DNA of 64,000 nucleotides from Paucisalibacillus globulus DSM 18846 (lineage in GTDB: Bacteria > Bacillota > Bacilli > Bacillales > Amphibacillaceae): contig NZ_AXVK01000001.1 in assembly GCF_000482485.1 (NCBI RefSeq), forward strand, positions 606,978 to 670,977. Direction: 5' to 3'. A program made the position numbers and the translations under genes. Shown here one piece after another: positions 1-9,969 of the stretch. Positions within the stretch are counted from its first letter, which is position 1. Each line of letters opens with the position of its first letter. The notes under the pieces are model-generated. The model searched no databases and was not told the DNA's origin. It saw only the letters and a list, made by a program, of their open reading frames with translations.

Positions 1-860
1 AATTGAATCCAAATGAATATCGTTTAAAGGTTAAGGGAAATGAGGTTGCTACCGGTGAAATCCTTTTAGATCATTATCTAGCGATGACGCCAGATATGGA
101 TAATGATTTAATTGACGGAATCGAGACGATGGAGCCCGCATTTGGACTTCCTGCTAAATGGATTAGTGAAGATAATAAAGATGAGGCAGAACTATCTGGA
201 TATACAGTTGTTGATCCACCGTCTGTAGTATCTACACATATTACTGAGATTATAAAACGTCATGCACACACATTACTTGGAAGACAAGAAACTAAAGAAC
301 TTGTCGATCACTTGAAAGAAAATTATCCGATTTTGGTGGAAGAAGTTACTCCAGATCCACTTTCGATAGGGGATATCCAAAAAGTATTGGCCAAGTTGTT
401 ACGAGAAAATGTTTCTGTCCGTAATTTGCCAATTATATTTGAGACACTAGCTGATTTTAGTAAATTAACAAATGATCCTGAACTATTAGGCGAATATGTG
501 AGACAAGCCCTTTCTTCCCAATTAACAAAACAGTATGCTAACGAGGATAATTCAATGAAAGTTATCACTGTTTCTGGGAAGGTTGAAAAGAAAATTGCAG
601 AAAGTGTTCAAACTACAGAACATGGAAATTATTTAGCTTTAGACCCAGAAACACAGCAAGTAATTATAAAATCAATCAATGAAGAAGTAGAAAAATTAAC
701 GTTGCAGGAAGAGAATGCGATTGTTTTATGTTCACCTGCAATTCGAATGTATTTAAAACAACTACTGGATCGCTTCTTACCTCAAGTAATTGTTTTATCG
801 TATAACGAGTTAGAACCAACTGTACAAGTACAAAGTGTTGGAGTGGTGAATGTAGCATGA
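1..860 (+). CDS. flhA: FlhA, flagellar export gate protein (C-terminal part, partial)
   Basis: The reading frame enters at the left edge without a start, so only about 285 C-terminal residues of a protein usually near 680 are present. FlhA is the large membrane component of the flagellar type III export gate; this part is its cytosolic domain, which docks chaperone-substrate complexes. The family signature AFGLPAKW is visible near residue 47 of the fragment, followed by HTLLGRQE. The N-terminal membrane half lies outside the window. The stop overlaps the flhF start (ATGA), as expected in a fla/che operon. Identity is supported by both sequence and neighbours. Confidence 0.95.
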   Translation, partial: LNPNEYRLKVKGNEVATGEILLDHYLAMTPDMDNDLIDGIETMEPAFGLPAKWISEDNKDEAELSGYTVVDPPSVVSTHITEIIKRHAHTLLGRQETKELVDHLKENYPILVEEVTPDPLSIGDIQKVLAKLLRENVSVRNLPIIFETLADFSKLTNDPELLGEYVRQALSSQLTKQYANEDNSMKVITVSGKVEKKIAESVQTTEHGNYLALDPETQQVIIKSINEEVEKLTLQEENAIVLCSPAIRMYLKQLLDRFLPQVIVLSYNELEPTVQVQSVGVVNVA

Positions 861-1984
861 AGGTAAAAAAATATACTGCACCTACAATGCCAGAGGCTAT
901 GAATCAAATACGGAAAGAACTAGGGGCTGACGCAGTTATCCTTAGTTCCAAAGAAATCCAAGAAGGTGGCTTCTTAGGATTCTTTAAGAAGAAAAAAATT
1001 GAAGTGATTGCAGCACTTGACCCGAATCCGCTACCTAAGAAACATATGACAACTAAAGTAGTACAAACAGATCAAATTGGTGATAAAAAACAAAAAAATG
1101 GGATAATTGATGCCGAAATAATAAATGAAATGAAATCGATGCGACGCATTTTAGAACAACAGTCCATACAGGGCAATCGTTCTAAATTCGCCCCTGACTA
1201 TCAGGTCATCTATCAATACTTACTAGACCAAGAAATAGCTGATGATATTTCAACTAATATAATGGAAAGTATCATGAAAAAACATGAAAAAAATAATATC
1301 TCACCAAATCAATCAATAATTATACAAGATGTTAAACGAGAAATAGAAGCACAGTTAAATAATCTTTCATTTCAAGGTATATCTACTTCAGCAAAAGTGG
1401 TTCATTTTGTGGGACCAACTGGAGTAGGAAAGACAACAACACTTGCTAAGGTTGCCGCAAAGTCTATACTACAAGACAAGAGAAAGGTTGCCTTTATTAC
1501 AATGGATACGTATCGTATCGCAGCTATTGAACAATTAAAAACATACGCAAAAATTTTGGACAGCCCTGTAGAGGTCGTCTATTCATTAGACGACTATCAT
1601 AATGCAATAGAAAAGCTAAAAGACTATGACTTATTATTAGTTGATACAGCGGGTAGGAATTATCGGGACGAGCAGTATGTAAAAGAGTTAACAAATAATA
1701 TTGTTGATAAGGAAAATGTAGAAAATTATTTGGTTCTGTCTTTAACAGCTAAGCCACGAGATATAAACGATATCTATCACAGTTTTCGTCATATCAATAT
1801 TAAAAGTGTAATATTTACTAAAATAGACGAGACAAGACAATACGGAAGTCTACTTAATATACCTTTATCTCACCAAAAAGGAATTGCTTATATAACAAAC
1901 GGCCAAGAAGTTCCTGATAATATTGTTGAACCGACAAAAGAGATGATTAGTAATTATATAGTGGGTGATTTAATTGACTCATGA
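857..1984 (+). CDS. flhF: FlhF, SRP-type GTPase for flagellar placement
   Basis: This 375-residue protein is a signal-recognition-particle family GTPase that sets flagellar number and position with FlhG. The N-terminal basic region begins MKVKKYTAPTMPEAMNQI. The NG domain follows, with G1 motif GPTGVGKTTT at about residues 185-194, the DTYRIAAIEQLKTYA segment, and LLVDTAGRN as G3. Length is normal. Its ATG overlaps the flhA stop by 4 bases, and its own end overlaps flhG by 11 bases, which implies translational coupling. FlhG is known to stimulate the GTPase of the FlhF dimer. Confidence 0.96.
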   Translation: MKVKKYTAPTMPEAMNQIRKELGADAVILSSKEIQEGGFLGFFKKKKIEVIAALDPNPLPKKHMTTKVVQTDQIGDKKQKNGIIDAEIINEMKSMRRILEQQSIQGNRSKFAPDYQVIYQYLLDQEIADDISTNIMESIMKKHEKNNISPNQSIIIQDVKREIEAQLNNLSFQGISTSAKVVHFVGPTGVGKTTTLAKVAAKSILQDKRKVAFITMDTYRIAAIEQLKTYAKILDSPVEVVYSLDDYHNAIEKLKDYDLLLVDTAGRNYRDEQYVKELTNNIVDKENVENYLVLSLTAKPRDINDIYHSFRHINIKSVIFTKIDETRQYGSLLNIPLSHQKGIAYITNGQEVPDNIVEPTKEMISNYIVGDLIDS

Positions 1985-2846
1985 TCAAGCAGAAAGTTTA
2001 CGAAGAAAGATTGAATCGAATAAAAACACAAAGCATGCTAAAACAATTTCTTTTGTTAGTGGTAAGGGCGGAGTAGGAAAAACTAATATTGCTGTTAACT
2101 TTTCTTTAGAATTATGCAAGCAAGGGCAAAGAGTATTATTAGTTGATCTTGATATTGGTATGGGTAATGTGGATATTCTACTAGGTTTGCAAGCCAAAAA
2201 AACAATTATTGATATGTTAGAGGCCAAATTACCTATTTATGATATTATGGAAGTAGGTCCAAATAACCTGAAATACATTGCAGGGGGATCCGGACTCTCG
2301 ACAATATTTTCTGTTGATCAACAGAAAATGAACTATTTTCTAATGCAATATGAAGAAGTTGTCCAACAATTTGACTATATAATTTTTGATATGGGTGCAG
2401 GAGCGACACATGCAAGTATTGATTTTGTACTTGCTTCTGATGAATGTATTGTTGTGACAACACCTGAACCAACATCTATAACGGATGCTTACAGCATGAT
2501 TAAGTTTATTGTTGGATTCAAAAACACAATACCGATATATGTAGTTCTAAATCGGTCTAACAATGTGAAAAAAGGGTTAAATACCGTCAATCGATTCCAA
2601 AAGCTTATTACCCAGTTTTTAGGAGTTGACATCAAATGTCTTGGGGTACTTCCAGAAGATAAGGCTGTGACATCAGCAGTTATTAAACAAGCACCATTTG
2701 TAATGGAGAACAATAAATCAAATATTGCTAAAGCAATAAAACAATTATCTGAAAACTATCAAGAAAGACAAGTTAAAACTAATGTAAAAGAATCTTCTAC
2801 ATTTGTTGAAAGACTAAAAGGTCTTCTAAGCAACAGAGGAAGGTGA
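1974..2846 (+). CDS. flhG: FlhG (YlxH), MinD-like ATPase
   Basis: This 290-residue MinD/ParA-family ATPase works with FlhF to control flagellar number. The deviant Walker A motif KGGVGKT lies at residues 31-37, followed by VDLDIGMGNVDILLG and FDMGAGA. The N-terminal DQAESLRR segment resembles the FlhF-activating DQAxxLR element of the family. The start is TTG at 1974, inside the end of flhF; it yields this conserved N-terminus, whereas later ATG codons would remove it. The gene is 4 bases from cheB. Confidence 0.94.
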   Translation: MTHDQAESLRRKIESNKNTKHAKTISFVSGKGGVGKTNIAVNFSLELCKQGQRVLLVDLDIGMGNVDILLGLQAKKTIIDMLEAKLPIYDIMEVGPNNLKYIAGGSGLSTIFSVDQQKMNYFLMQYEEVVQQFDYIIFDMGAGATHASIDFVLASDECIVVTTPEPTSITDAYSMIKFIVGFKNTIPIYVVLNRSNNVKKGLNTVNRFQKLITQFLGVDIKCLGVLPEDKAVTSAVIKQAPFVMENNKSNIAKAIKQLSENYQERQVKTNVKESSTFVERLKGLLSNRGR

Positions 2847-2850
2847 GGAA

Positions 2851-3903
2851 ATGACTCCCATTCGTGTAATTGTAATTGATGATTCAGCTTTTATGCGAAA
2901 AATGATTACAGATATATTAGAAACTGATAACCGTATTCAAGTTATTGCAACAGCAAGGAATGGGGCAGACGGTTTAAAGAAAATCAAAGAGCTTTCACCT
3001 GATGTAGTTACATTGGATGTTGAAATGCCTATTATGGATGGTATTACAGCTTTACAACGTATTATGGAAGAAAATCCATTACCAGTTGTCATGTTGTCCA
3101 GCCTCACGAAGGAAGGGACTAGTAATACTGTGCAGGCAATTACAAACGGTGCAGTAGACTTTATTGCAAAACCGTCTGGATCTATATCACTTGATATTGC
3201 AACAATTGAAAAAGAAATAATTAATAAAGTGATTGCTGCATCTCTTGTTAATCTTTCGGAGACAAAGGTTAGTGTACATTCACCTAAAATAGAAAAAGCA
3301 AAACTAAGGCATCCAAACACACTAGTTCTCATTGGTGCATCAACCGGTGGGCCTAGAGCACTACAACGACTTTTACTCGATTTACCCGAAGACTATACGT
3401 GCCCAACTTTAATTGTTCAACATATGCCCGCGGGTTTTACAAAGTCACTTGCTGAACGATTAAATAATCTCTCTCATTTACATATTAAAGAAGCGGTACA
3501 TGGTGAGATTATTAAAGATAGGACAGTCTATATCGCACCAGGAAACTATCATATGAAAATTAGAAGAGTTGGTACAGCTCATGCAATTGAACTTACACAA
3601 GAAGCAGATAGGGGAGGCCATAGGCCAGCGGTGGATGTAATGTTAGAATCAGCTGCTAATCTATCTACAGTTAATAAACTTGTAGTCATTCTTACAGGAA
3701 TGGGAAGTGACGGTTCCAAAGGAATTGAAACCTTAAAGCAAACGGATCCAGGACTAATTGTATTAGCTGAGTCAGAGGAATCGGCAGTTATTAATGGTAT
3801 GCCAAAGGCAGCAGTGAAAACAAATATTGTAAATTATATTGTTCATTTACATCAAATGGGCGAAATGATTCATGGACTTACCAACAAATCCGGGGGGTTG
3901 TAG
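2851..3903 (+). CDS. cheB: CheB, chemotaxis protein-glutamate methylesterase
   Basis: CheB removes methyl groups from chemoreceptor glutamates when phosphorylated by CheA. The 350 residues hold an N-terminal receiver domain (VIDDSAFMRKMI, phospho-acceptor Asp56 in TLDVEMPIMDG) and a C-terminal esterase domain. The esterase triad motifs are visible: Ser in GASTGGPRA near residue 168, His in VQHMPAGFT, and Asp in GMGSDGSKG. The ATG follows a good ribosome-binding site (GAGGAAGGTGAGG). Two bases separate it from cheA. Confidence 0.97.
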   Translation: MTPIRVIVIDDSAFMRKMITDILETDNRIQVIATARNGADGLKKIKELSPDVVTLDVEMPIMDGITALQRIMEENPLPVVMLSSLTKEGTSNTVQAITNGAVDFIAKPSGSISLDIATIEKEIINKVIAASLVNLSETKVSVHSPKIEKAKLRHPNTLVLIGASTGGPRALQRLLLDLPEDYTCPTLIVQHMPAGFTKSLAERLNNLSHLHIKEAVHGEIIKDRTVYIAPGNYHMKIRRVGTAHAIELTQEADRGGHRPAVDVMLESAANLSTVNKLVVILTGMGSDGSKGIETLKQTDPGLIVLAESEESAVINGMPKAAVKTNIVNYIVHLHQMGEMIHGLTNKSGGL

Positions 3904-3905
3904 AT

Positions 3906-5924
3906 ATGGATACAACACAATATTTAGACGTTTTTATAGATGAAAGTAATGAACATATCGAAGCACTATACCAAAAATTACTAGAATTAGAGAAAAACCC
4001 TAATGAGAAAGCAATAATTGAAGATATTTTTAGATCTGCTCATACGTTAAAAGGCATGTCAGCAACAATGGGGTACAATGATTTGGCGACATTAACTCAT
4101 ACACTTGAAAATGTTTTTGATGCTATTCGATATGACAGGGTTCACGTTCAATCGGAGATGATTGATTTACTAGTTGAAACGGTGGATCATCTAAATACTA
4201 TGGTAGAAGACATTGCGAGTGGTGGAAATGGTTCTCTTAATATTTCCGATGTAGCAAAACAATTGGAAATGCTAGAAAAGAGACAGCTAAATGTGGTAGC
4301 GGATTCGACTTCAGAGCAAGAGAAAGGGTTTATTAATACATCTAGTACATTTACTGATATTGATGAATTTGAACTTTCTATTTTAAATGAGTCACATGAA
4401 CGTGGTTTCCAAAACTATGAAATTACTGTACAACTTAGGGAGGATTGCTTATTAAAAGGTGCTCGCGTATTTATGGTATTTGAAGTACTCGAACACCTCG
4501 GTGAAGTGATTAAATCGGTTCCATCAGTAAGTAATCTTGAAGAAGAAAATTTCGATTATACTTTTTCTGTTATTCTCGTATCGAATCAAAATTCAAAGGA
4601 AATTACTGAAAAGATTAAAAAGGTTTCAGAAATTGATTCTGTTCAAATCAATCCTTTCTCCGTTACAAACTATAGAGTATCAAAAGAAAGTAAATCGGCT
4701 GTAAAAGAAAATGTTGATAACCCGATTAATAAAGAAGGGCCCAAAACAAAGGAACAACAAGAACATAGTAAAAATCAACACAAAACAATTCGTGTAAATA
4801 TCGAAAAACTAGATGTTCTGATGAATCTTTTTGAGGAACTTATTATCGATCGTGGTCGCTTAGAACAAATTTCTTCAGATTTAAAAAATGCTGATTTACA
4901 GGAATCTGTTGAACGGATGACAAGAGTATCGAGCGACTTGCAAAATATTATTTTGACTATGCGGATGGTGCCAATTGACCAAGTGTTTAGTAGATTTCCA
5001 AGAATGGTTCGTAAATTGGCTCGAGATTTAAATAAAGAGGTAGATATAGAAATTATTGGTGCGAATACCGAACTCGATAGAACAGTAATTGATGAAATTG
5101 GGGATCCAATTGTACATCTTCTACGTAACGCAATTGACCATGGGATTGAGACACCAGAGGAAAGAATGCAAAAAGGAAAGCCAGAAAAAGGAACAATTAA
5201 ATTAAAGGCTTATCATAGTGGTAATCATGTATTTATTGAAATAGAAGATGATGGAGCAGGGATTAATAAAGAAAAAGTATTATCAAAAGCTCTTGCGAAT
5301 GATTTATTAACAGAACGTGAAAGTGAAGCTCTAACAGAACAACAGATTTTTGAATTAATTATGGAAAGTGGTTTTTCTACGGCGGATAAAATTTCAGATA
5401 TCTCAGGTAGAGGTGTGGGACTAGATGTGGTGAAGAATACTATTGAATCTCTAGGTGGTAGTATTTCGATAGATTCAGAACTTGAGAAAGGTTCCATATT
5501 CTCTGTTCAGTTACCATTGACATTGACCATTATATCCGTACTGTTAGTGGAATTAAATAAAGAAAAATATGCAATACCATTGTCATCAATAATTGAAACA
5601 GCCATTGTTTCAAGGGAACAAATCTTTTCAGCACACCATAAGAAAGTTATTGACTTTAGAGGTAAAGTTGTACCAATTGTAAACTTAAAAGATGTATTTG
5701 GTATTCCAAACACAAATGTCGATGAAGAATATACTTCGATTGTAATTGTGAAAAAAGGAGAAAAAATGGCAGCCCTTGTAGTAGACTCATTTATTGGGCA
5801 GCAAGAAGTTGTTCTAAAATCTTTAGGGTCTTACTTGAGCAACATTTTTGCAATCTCTGGTGCAACAATTCTTGGAGATGGTCAAGTCGCACTAATTATT
5901 GATAGTAATGCAATCATTAAATAA
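3906..5924 (+). CDS. cheA: CheA, chemotaxis sensor histidine kinase
   Basis: CheA autophosphorylates in receptor arrays and passes phosphate to CheY and CheB. The 672 residues show the P1 Hpt domain with the phospho-His at residue 46 (FRSAHTLKGM), a P2 region, the P3 dimerisation helices from about 300, the P4 kinase domain (HLLRNAIDHGIE N-box, DDGAGI, GRGVGLDVV), and a P5 CheW-like domain at the C-terminus (KYAIPLSSIIE). Domain order and length match the family. It lies in the che cluster, 27 bases before cheW. Confidence 0.97.
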   Translation: MDTTQYLDVFIDESNEHIEALYQKLLELEKNPNEKAIIEDIFRSAHTLKGMSATMGYNDLATLTHTLENVFDAIRYDRVHVQSEMIDLLVETVDHLNTMVEDIASGGNGSLNISDVAKQLEMLEKRQLNVVADSTSEQEKGFINTSSTFTDIDEFELSILNESHERGFQNYEITVQLREDCLLKGARVFMVFEVLEHLGEVIKSVPSVSNLEEENFDYTFSVILVSNQNSKEITEKIKKVSEIDSVQINPFSVTNYRVSKESKSAVKENVDNPINKEGPKTKEQQEHSKNQHKTIRVNIEKLDVLMNLFEELIIDRGRLEQISSDLKNADLQESVERMTRVSSDLQNIILTMRMVPIDQVFSRFPRMVRKLARDLNKEVDIEIIGANTELDRTVIDEIGDPIVHLLRNAIDHGIETPEERMQKGKPEKGTIKLKAYHSGNHVFIEIEDDGAGINKEKVLSKALANDLLTERESEALTEQQIFELIMESGFSTADKISDISGRGVGLDVVKNTIESLGGSISIDSELEKGSIFSVQLPLTLTIISVLLVELNKEKYAIPLSSIIETAIVSREQIFSAHHKKVIDFRGKVVPIVNLKDVFGIPNTNVDEEYTSIVIVKKGEKMAALVVDSFIGQQEVVLKSLGSYLSNIFAISGATILGDGQVALIIDSNAIIK

Positions 5925-5951
5925 GGTAGTGAATCTAAGGGGGAAACGATA

Positions 5952-6425
5952 ATGAGTTTTGAAACAGCAACTGAAAAAAAGGTTATTGTATTTCAATTAA
6001 AAGATGAGGAATTTGCAGTATCTGTTCAACAAATAGGTTCAATCGAGCGAATTCAAACGATTACAAGAGTTCCTAACACCGCAAAATTTGTAAAAGGCGT
6101 TATTAACTTAAGAGGAATTGTAACACCAATTATCGATCTTCGTTCACGTTTAGGAATTGAAGAGACGGATTACAATGAGTCAACACGAATTATCATCGTG
6201 TATCTTGATGATATGGAAGTTGGTTTAATCGTGGATGCTGCAAATGATGTAATTGATATATCAACGGACATCATTGAGCCTGCCCCTGAAGTGATTGGTG
6301 TAGTAAATCAGGATTATATTGAAGGGGTTGCAAAACTTGAGAAACGCTTACTAATTTTATTAGACCTTAGAAGGATATTAACAACTGAGGAAATTAGTGA
6401 GTTAAAAACTGTAGAAGGTCAATAA
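5952..6425 (+). CDS. cheW: CheW, chemotaxis coupling protein
   Basis: CheW links chemoreceptors to CheA in the signalling array. The 157 residues are a single CheW domain with the typical FQLKDEEFAVSVQQIGSIE start, VKGVINLRGIVTPIIDLR and VGLIVDAANDV. It is homologous to the CheA P5 domain just upstream. The ATG follows AAGGGGGAAACG. The gene ends one base before the cheC start, consistent with one transcript. Confidence 0.97.
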   Translation: MSFETATEKKVIVFQLKDEEFAVSVQQIGSIERIQTITRVPNTAKFVKGVINLRGIVTPIIDLRSRLGIEETDYNESTRIIIVYLDDMEVGLIVDAANDVIDISTDIIEPAPEVIGVVNQDYIEGVAKLEKRLLILLDLRRILTTEEISELKTVEGQ

Positions 6426-6426
6426 T

Positions 6427-7062
6427 ATGAACTATCAACAATTTTCCAGTATTCAACTGGATGCACTAAAGGAAATAGGAAATATTGGAGCGGGTAACGC
6501 TGCTACATCAATGTCTGGGCTTATTCAAAAAAAAGTTGATATGGAAGTTCCCAGCATTGAAATCGTAGCATTTGATGATGTGATGGAGATGGTTGGTGGT
6601 CCGGACCAACTTATTGTAGGAATTCTATTTCAAATACATGGGAAAGCACCAGGAATGGTTTACTTATTGTTTACCTTAGAAGAGGCTGAATCTTTGGTAA
6701 AACAAATGACCAATATGGATGGAATATCATTTACACCGGATGGTGAACAGAACGAGCTTGCTTTATCCGCTCTACAAGAAGCAGGGAACATATTAGCAGG
6801 TTCTTATCTGTCTGCACTTTCTGATTTCACCAACATTAATATGCAACCATCTGTTCCGCATTTAAGTGTGGATATGGCAGGGGCAATTTTGACTGTTGGA
6901 TTACTTCAAATATCTGAAGTTTACGATTTTGCTATCATAATTAATACTAAAATTAATGATACTGAGGATAATAATCAAGGTATAAATGGACAACTATTAC
7001 TTCTGCCATCACCAGAATCGTTCACGAAAATATTTCAGGCACTAGGGATTCAGGGAAAATGA
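6427..7062 (+). CDS. cheC: CheC, CheY-P phosphatase
   Basis: CheC dephosphorylates CheY-P and binds CheD in the Bacillus-type adaptation system. The 211 residues contain two copies of the phosphatase helix: LDALKEIGNIGAGNAATS near the N-terminus (Glu16, Asn19) and LSALQEAGNILAGS in the middle. Both keep the Glu and Asn needed for hydrolysis. Length is normal. The end overlaps cheD by 4 bases (ATGA), which fits stoichiometric production of the CheC-CheD pair. Confidence 0.96.
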   Translation: MNYQQFSSIQLDALKEIGNIGAGNAATSMSGLIQKKVDMEVPSIEIVAFDDVMEMVGGPDQLIVGILFQIHGKAPGMVYLLFTLEEAESLVKQMTNMDGISFTPDGEQNELALSALQEAGNILAGSYLSALSDFTNINMQPSVPHLSVDMAGAILTVGLLQISEVYDFAIIINTKINDTEDNNQGINGQLLLLPSPESFTKIFQALGIQGK

Positions 7063-7565
7063 ATAATTATCAACACGAACAGTCGATAGTAAAAGTTGGA
7101 ATTGCAGATTTAAATGTAGTGAACGCCCCTGATATTATCCGGACATCAGGATTGGGCTCTTGTGTAGGTGTTGTCCTATACAATACTCATAAGGAAATTG
7201 CTGGCATGGCACATGTTATGTTACCCGACTCAAATCTGGGCAAACAAGCTTCATTAAATCGATATAAATACGCAGATACTGCAATTGATATATTAGTTGA
7301 AATGCTTAATAAAAAAGGCATAAGAACATCATTGTTAAAAGCAAAATTAGCAGGTGGTGCTCAAATGTTTCAAATCAATACTGCTAATGACATCATGAGA
7401 ATCGGCAAAAGAAACGTAGAAGCAGTTTTGCAAAAATTAGAGGAATACAATATTCCGGTTGAGTCATCAGACGTTGGAGGCAATTACGGAAGAACAATAG
7501 AATTCGACCCCAAAACAGGACAACTAAAAATAAGAACAATCACAAAAGGTGAGCATTTTATATAA
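7059..7565 (+). CDS. cheD: CheD, chemoreceptor glutamine deamidase
   Basis: CheD deamidates receptor glutamines and increases CheC activity. The 168 residues keep the catalytic set Thr29, Cys35 (GLGSCVGV) and His52 (GMAHVMLP). Their spacing (6 and 17 residues) is the same as in the characterised Thermotoga enzyme (Thr21, Cys27, His44). Further motifs are KYADTAIDIL and KLAGGAQMF. A 205-bp gap separates it from sigD, unusually long for this operon. Confidence 0.95.
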   Translation: MNNYQHEQSIVKVGIADLNVVNAPDIIRTSGLGSCVGVVLYNTHKEIAGMAHVMLPDSNLGKQASLNRYKYADTAIDILVEMLNKKGIRTSLLKAKLAGGAQMFQINTANDIMRIGKRNVEAVLQKLEEYNIPVESSDVGGNYGRTIEFDPKTGQLKIRTITKGEHFI

Positions 7566-7770
7566 ACTGAAAGCGTTATATATCGAGCGGTTTGCAATTG
7601 TTTTAAAAAAGGTTTAATAAAAAACTCTGGCGGTCTGGATATGTATTCACCAGTAGATGCTTCCCTGTGTTCGAAAGTAAAAGCGGAGTCTATTAGGATC
7701 TCATATGTAACCAGCAAGCAATACATTCATCAAACTAAACTAAAAAACAGGACAGAGAGGAGCAATTCAT

Positions 7771-8541
7771 TTGGGAACCAAAATCTCTCCTCTAGAGCAA
7801 GAATTATGGAATAAATGGAAAAATCATCAAGATAATGATGCAGCAAATCAACTAATTCAACAATACATGTACCTCGTAAATTATCATGTAGAAAGATCGA
7901 TGAGTCATTTACCAAGTAGTGTCATAAAAGACGACATTAAAAGTTTAGGATTATTTGGTTTATATGATGCTCTTCAAAAGTTCGATCTTGGTCGTGATTT
8001 AAAATTTGATACGTATGCTTCCTTTAGAATTCGGGGTGCCATTATTGATGGTTTACGAAAAGAAGATTGGTTACCACGATCAATTCGGGAAAAAACAAAA
8101 AAGATTGAAAAAACCACGCAAGAATTGATTCAGATATATCAACGTGAACCTACTTCAGAGGAAATAGCTAAAGCTTTAGGAATGCCTGTACAAGAAGTAG
8201 AGACTCATGTTCAAGATGCAGTATTTGCTAATATGCTTTCTATTGAAGAAAAGCCAAAAGATGGTTCAAACCAACACAAAGAAGGGATTGGGTATTCCAT
8301 TCCCGATGACACTAGTATTCAACCAGATGCTCATATTGTTAGAAAGGAACAATATAAGGAACTGGCAGGAAGTATAAAAGAACTAAAAGAAAATGAGCAA
8401 ATGATTATCAGTCTATTCTATCAAGATGGGCTAACATTTACAGAAATTGGCCAAGTACTCGGGCTGACTACATCAAGAATCTCACAAATTCATAAAAAAG
8501 CGATTTTCAAATTACGAAACGAACTTCAAAAGGCTCTATAA
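7771..8541 (+). CDS. sigD: Sigma-D (FliA-type), flagellar RNA polymerase sigma factor
   Basis: This sigma factor directs transcription of late flagellar, motility and autolysin genes. The 256 residues show region 2 (DALQKFDLGRDLKFDTYASF, RIRGAIIDGLR, EDWLPRSIR), region 3 and a region 4 helix-turn-helix (LTFTEIGQVLGLTTSRISQI). Length matches FliA/SigD. The start is TTG at 7771 after AGAGAGGAGC; this gives the expected N-terminus. It is the last widely conserved gene of the long fla/che operon. I could not find a convincing separate promoter in the upstream gap. Confidence 0.95.
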   Translation: MGTKISPLEQELWNKWKNHQDNDAANQLIQQYMYLVNYHVERSMSHLPSSVIKDDIKSLGLFGLYDALQKFDLGRDLKFDTYASFRIRGAIIDGLRKEDWLPRSIREKTKKIEKTTQELIQIYQREPTSEEIAKALGMPVQEVETHVQDAVFANMLSIEEKPKDGSNQHKEGIGYSIPDDTSIQPDAHIVRKEQYKELAGSIKELKENEQMIISLFYQDGLTFTEIGQVLGLTTSRISQIHKKAIFKLRNELQKAL

Positions 8542-8565
8542 TTCTTCATTAAAAGGAGTAGTAAG

Positions 8566-9969
8566 GTGATGGCCAATCTCAGTCATTTTTTCAAAATTGT
8601 TACAACAAAAGATGCAATGATTGCAGAACTCCATTTTACCGATGAATATTTAGTAAATAGAGATTTGACTATTACGATGGATTCATTGCAAGAATTCCTT
8701 GCTGAAAATAACATTATATTTGGTGTTATCGATGATCACCTTGAAAAAGTAATAACTGGAGTTCCCATTGAAGATTTTCCTATAATTGTAGCTAAAGGGA
8801 AGGAACCAATTCCAGGTCTTAACGGAAAGATAACTTATCACATTAATTTTAATCCAAAAGTTAATAATAAAGATAATTGGAATTTTCGAGAAGTCATGCG
8901 TATTCCTTCTGTTAAAAAGGATGAAAAGCTTGCAACTATAACATTACCTACAGAAGGAACTTCAGGAACTAATGTGTTCGGGAGTAATTTACCTTCGAAA
9001 CCAGGTTTACCAACTTCAATAAAAGCGGGTAAAAACGTACGGTTTACAGAAGGGGATTTATCTTTTTATTCAGACATAACTGGTCAAGCAAATGTCCAAG
9101 CCAATTGCTTTCATGTTCACCCCGTTTATGAGGTATCTAACACTCTTTCAATGAAGGAAGGGAATCTAAACTTTGTTGGAACGATCGTGATACATGGTGA
9201 TGTTCCCTCTGGATACTCCATTACGGCTGGTGGAGACGTGAAAATATTTGGAATGGTAGAGGCAGCAACAATCGTTGCGCATGGTTCTGTTTATGTAGCG
9301 GAAGGACTAGCAGGATTGCAAAAAGGATCCATTACAGCTGATGAAAATATTCAAATAGGTTATGTTAACCAAGGTGTTGTCCGAGCAAAAAAGAAAATTT
9401 ATGTTGAAAATTCTATTATCCATAGTGATTGTGTAGCAGGAAGTGAATTGATCTGTCAAAGGGGGAGTATCATTGGTAGTCATGTTTCTGCAAATGATTT
9501 AATTTTGGTAAAGCATGTTGGCAATCATATGAACACTAAAACAGAGTTAACTCTCGGACAAAACCATATGGAACTTCAAAAAGTAGAAGAACTTCAATTA
9601 AAAAAGAAGGAAATTCAGGATACTTTATCGAAACTAACTATAATCGGAGAAAAACTATCTCAATCACCACATATCCATTCAAATCCAAAGTTAATTTCAA
9701 CCTTACAAAAGCAAAGGGCATCTTTCAACCAAAATAAAGAGCTATTAAACAGTATTAATGATCAACTTGACTCTATTCGGATGGATAGTGATGAAAGATA
9801 TGCAAAATTGACCATAACGGGAAATTTATATGGAAATACAATTGTTACATTTGGGAAATACAAACGGTTAATTACGGAATCATATAAACAAGTTGAGTTA
9901 GAACTTCTTCGAAATGAAGTCTATATGCGTGCCATAAGTACTACGCCTACTGAGGAAGTGATAAGGTGA
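8566..9969 (+). CDS. FapA/DUF342-family protein
   Basis: A 467-residue member of the FapA (formerly DUF342) family. The middle (about residues 150-330) has Gly-rich, turn-rich segments such as GTIVIHGDVPSGYSITAGGD, VKIFGMVEAA and SITADENIQIGYV, suggesting a polymer-like right-handed beta-helix. A Leu/Lys/Glu-rich coiled coil follows near residues 345-400. No signal peptide or membrane segment is seen. GTG at 8566 has the best spacing from AAAGGAG; ATG at 8569 is possible. The gene overlaps the next by 4 bases. The family recurs near motility genes in Firmicutes, but the biochemical role is not established. Confidence 0.8.
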   Translation: MMANLSHFFKIVTTKDAMIAELHFTDEYLVNRDLTITMDSLQEFLAENNIIFGVIDDHLEKVITGVPIEDFPIIVAKGKEPIPGLNGKITYHINFNPKVNNKDNWNFREVMRIPSVKKDEKLATITLPTEGTSGTNVFGSNLPSKPGLPTSIKAGKNVRFTEGDLSFYSDITGQANVQANCFHVHPVYEVSNTLSMKEGNLNFVGTIVIHGDVPSGYSITAGGDVKIFGMVEAATIVAHGSVYVAEGLAGLQKGSITADENIQIGYVNQGVVRAKKKIYVENSIIHSDCVAGSELICQRGSIIGSHVSANDLILVKHVGNHMNTKTELTLGQNHMELQKVEELQLKKKEIQDTLSKLTIIGEKLSQSPHIHSNPKLISTLQKQRASFNQNKELLNSINDQLDSIRMDSDERYAKLTITGNLYGNTIVTFGKYKRLITESYKQVELELLRNEVYMRAISTTPTEEVIR

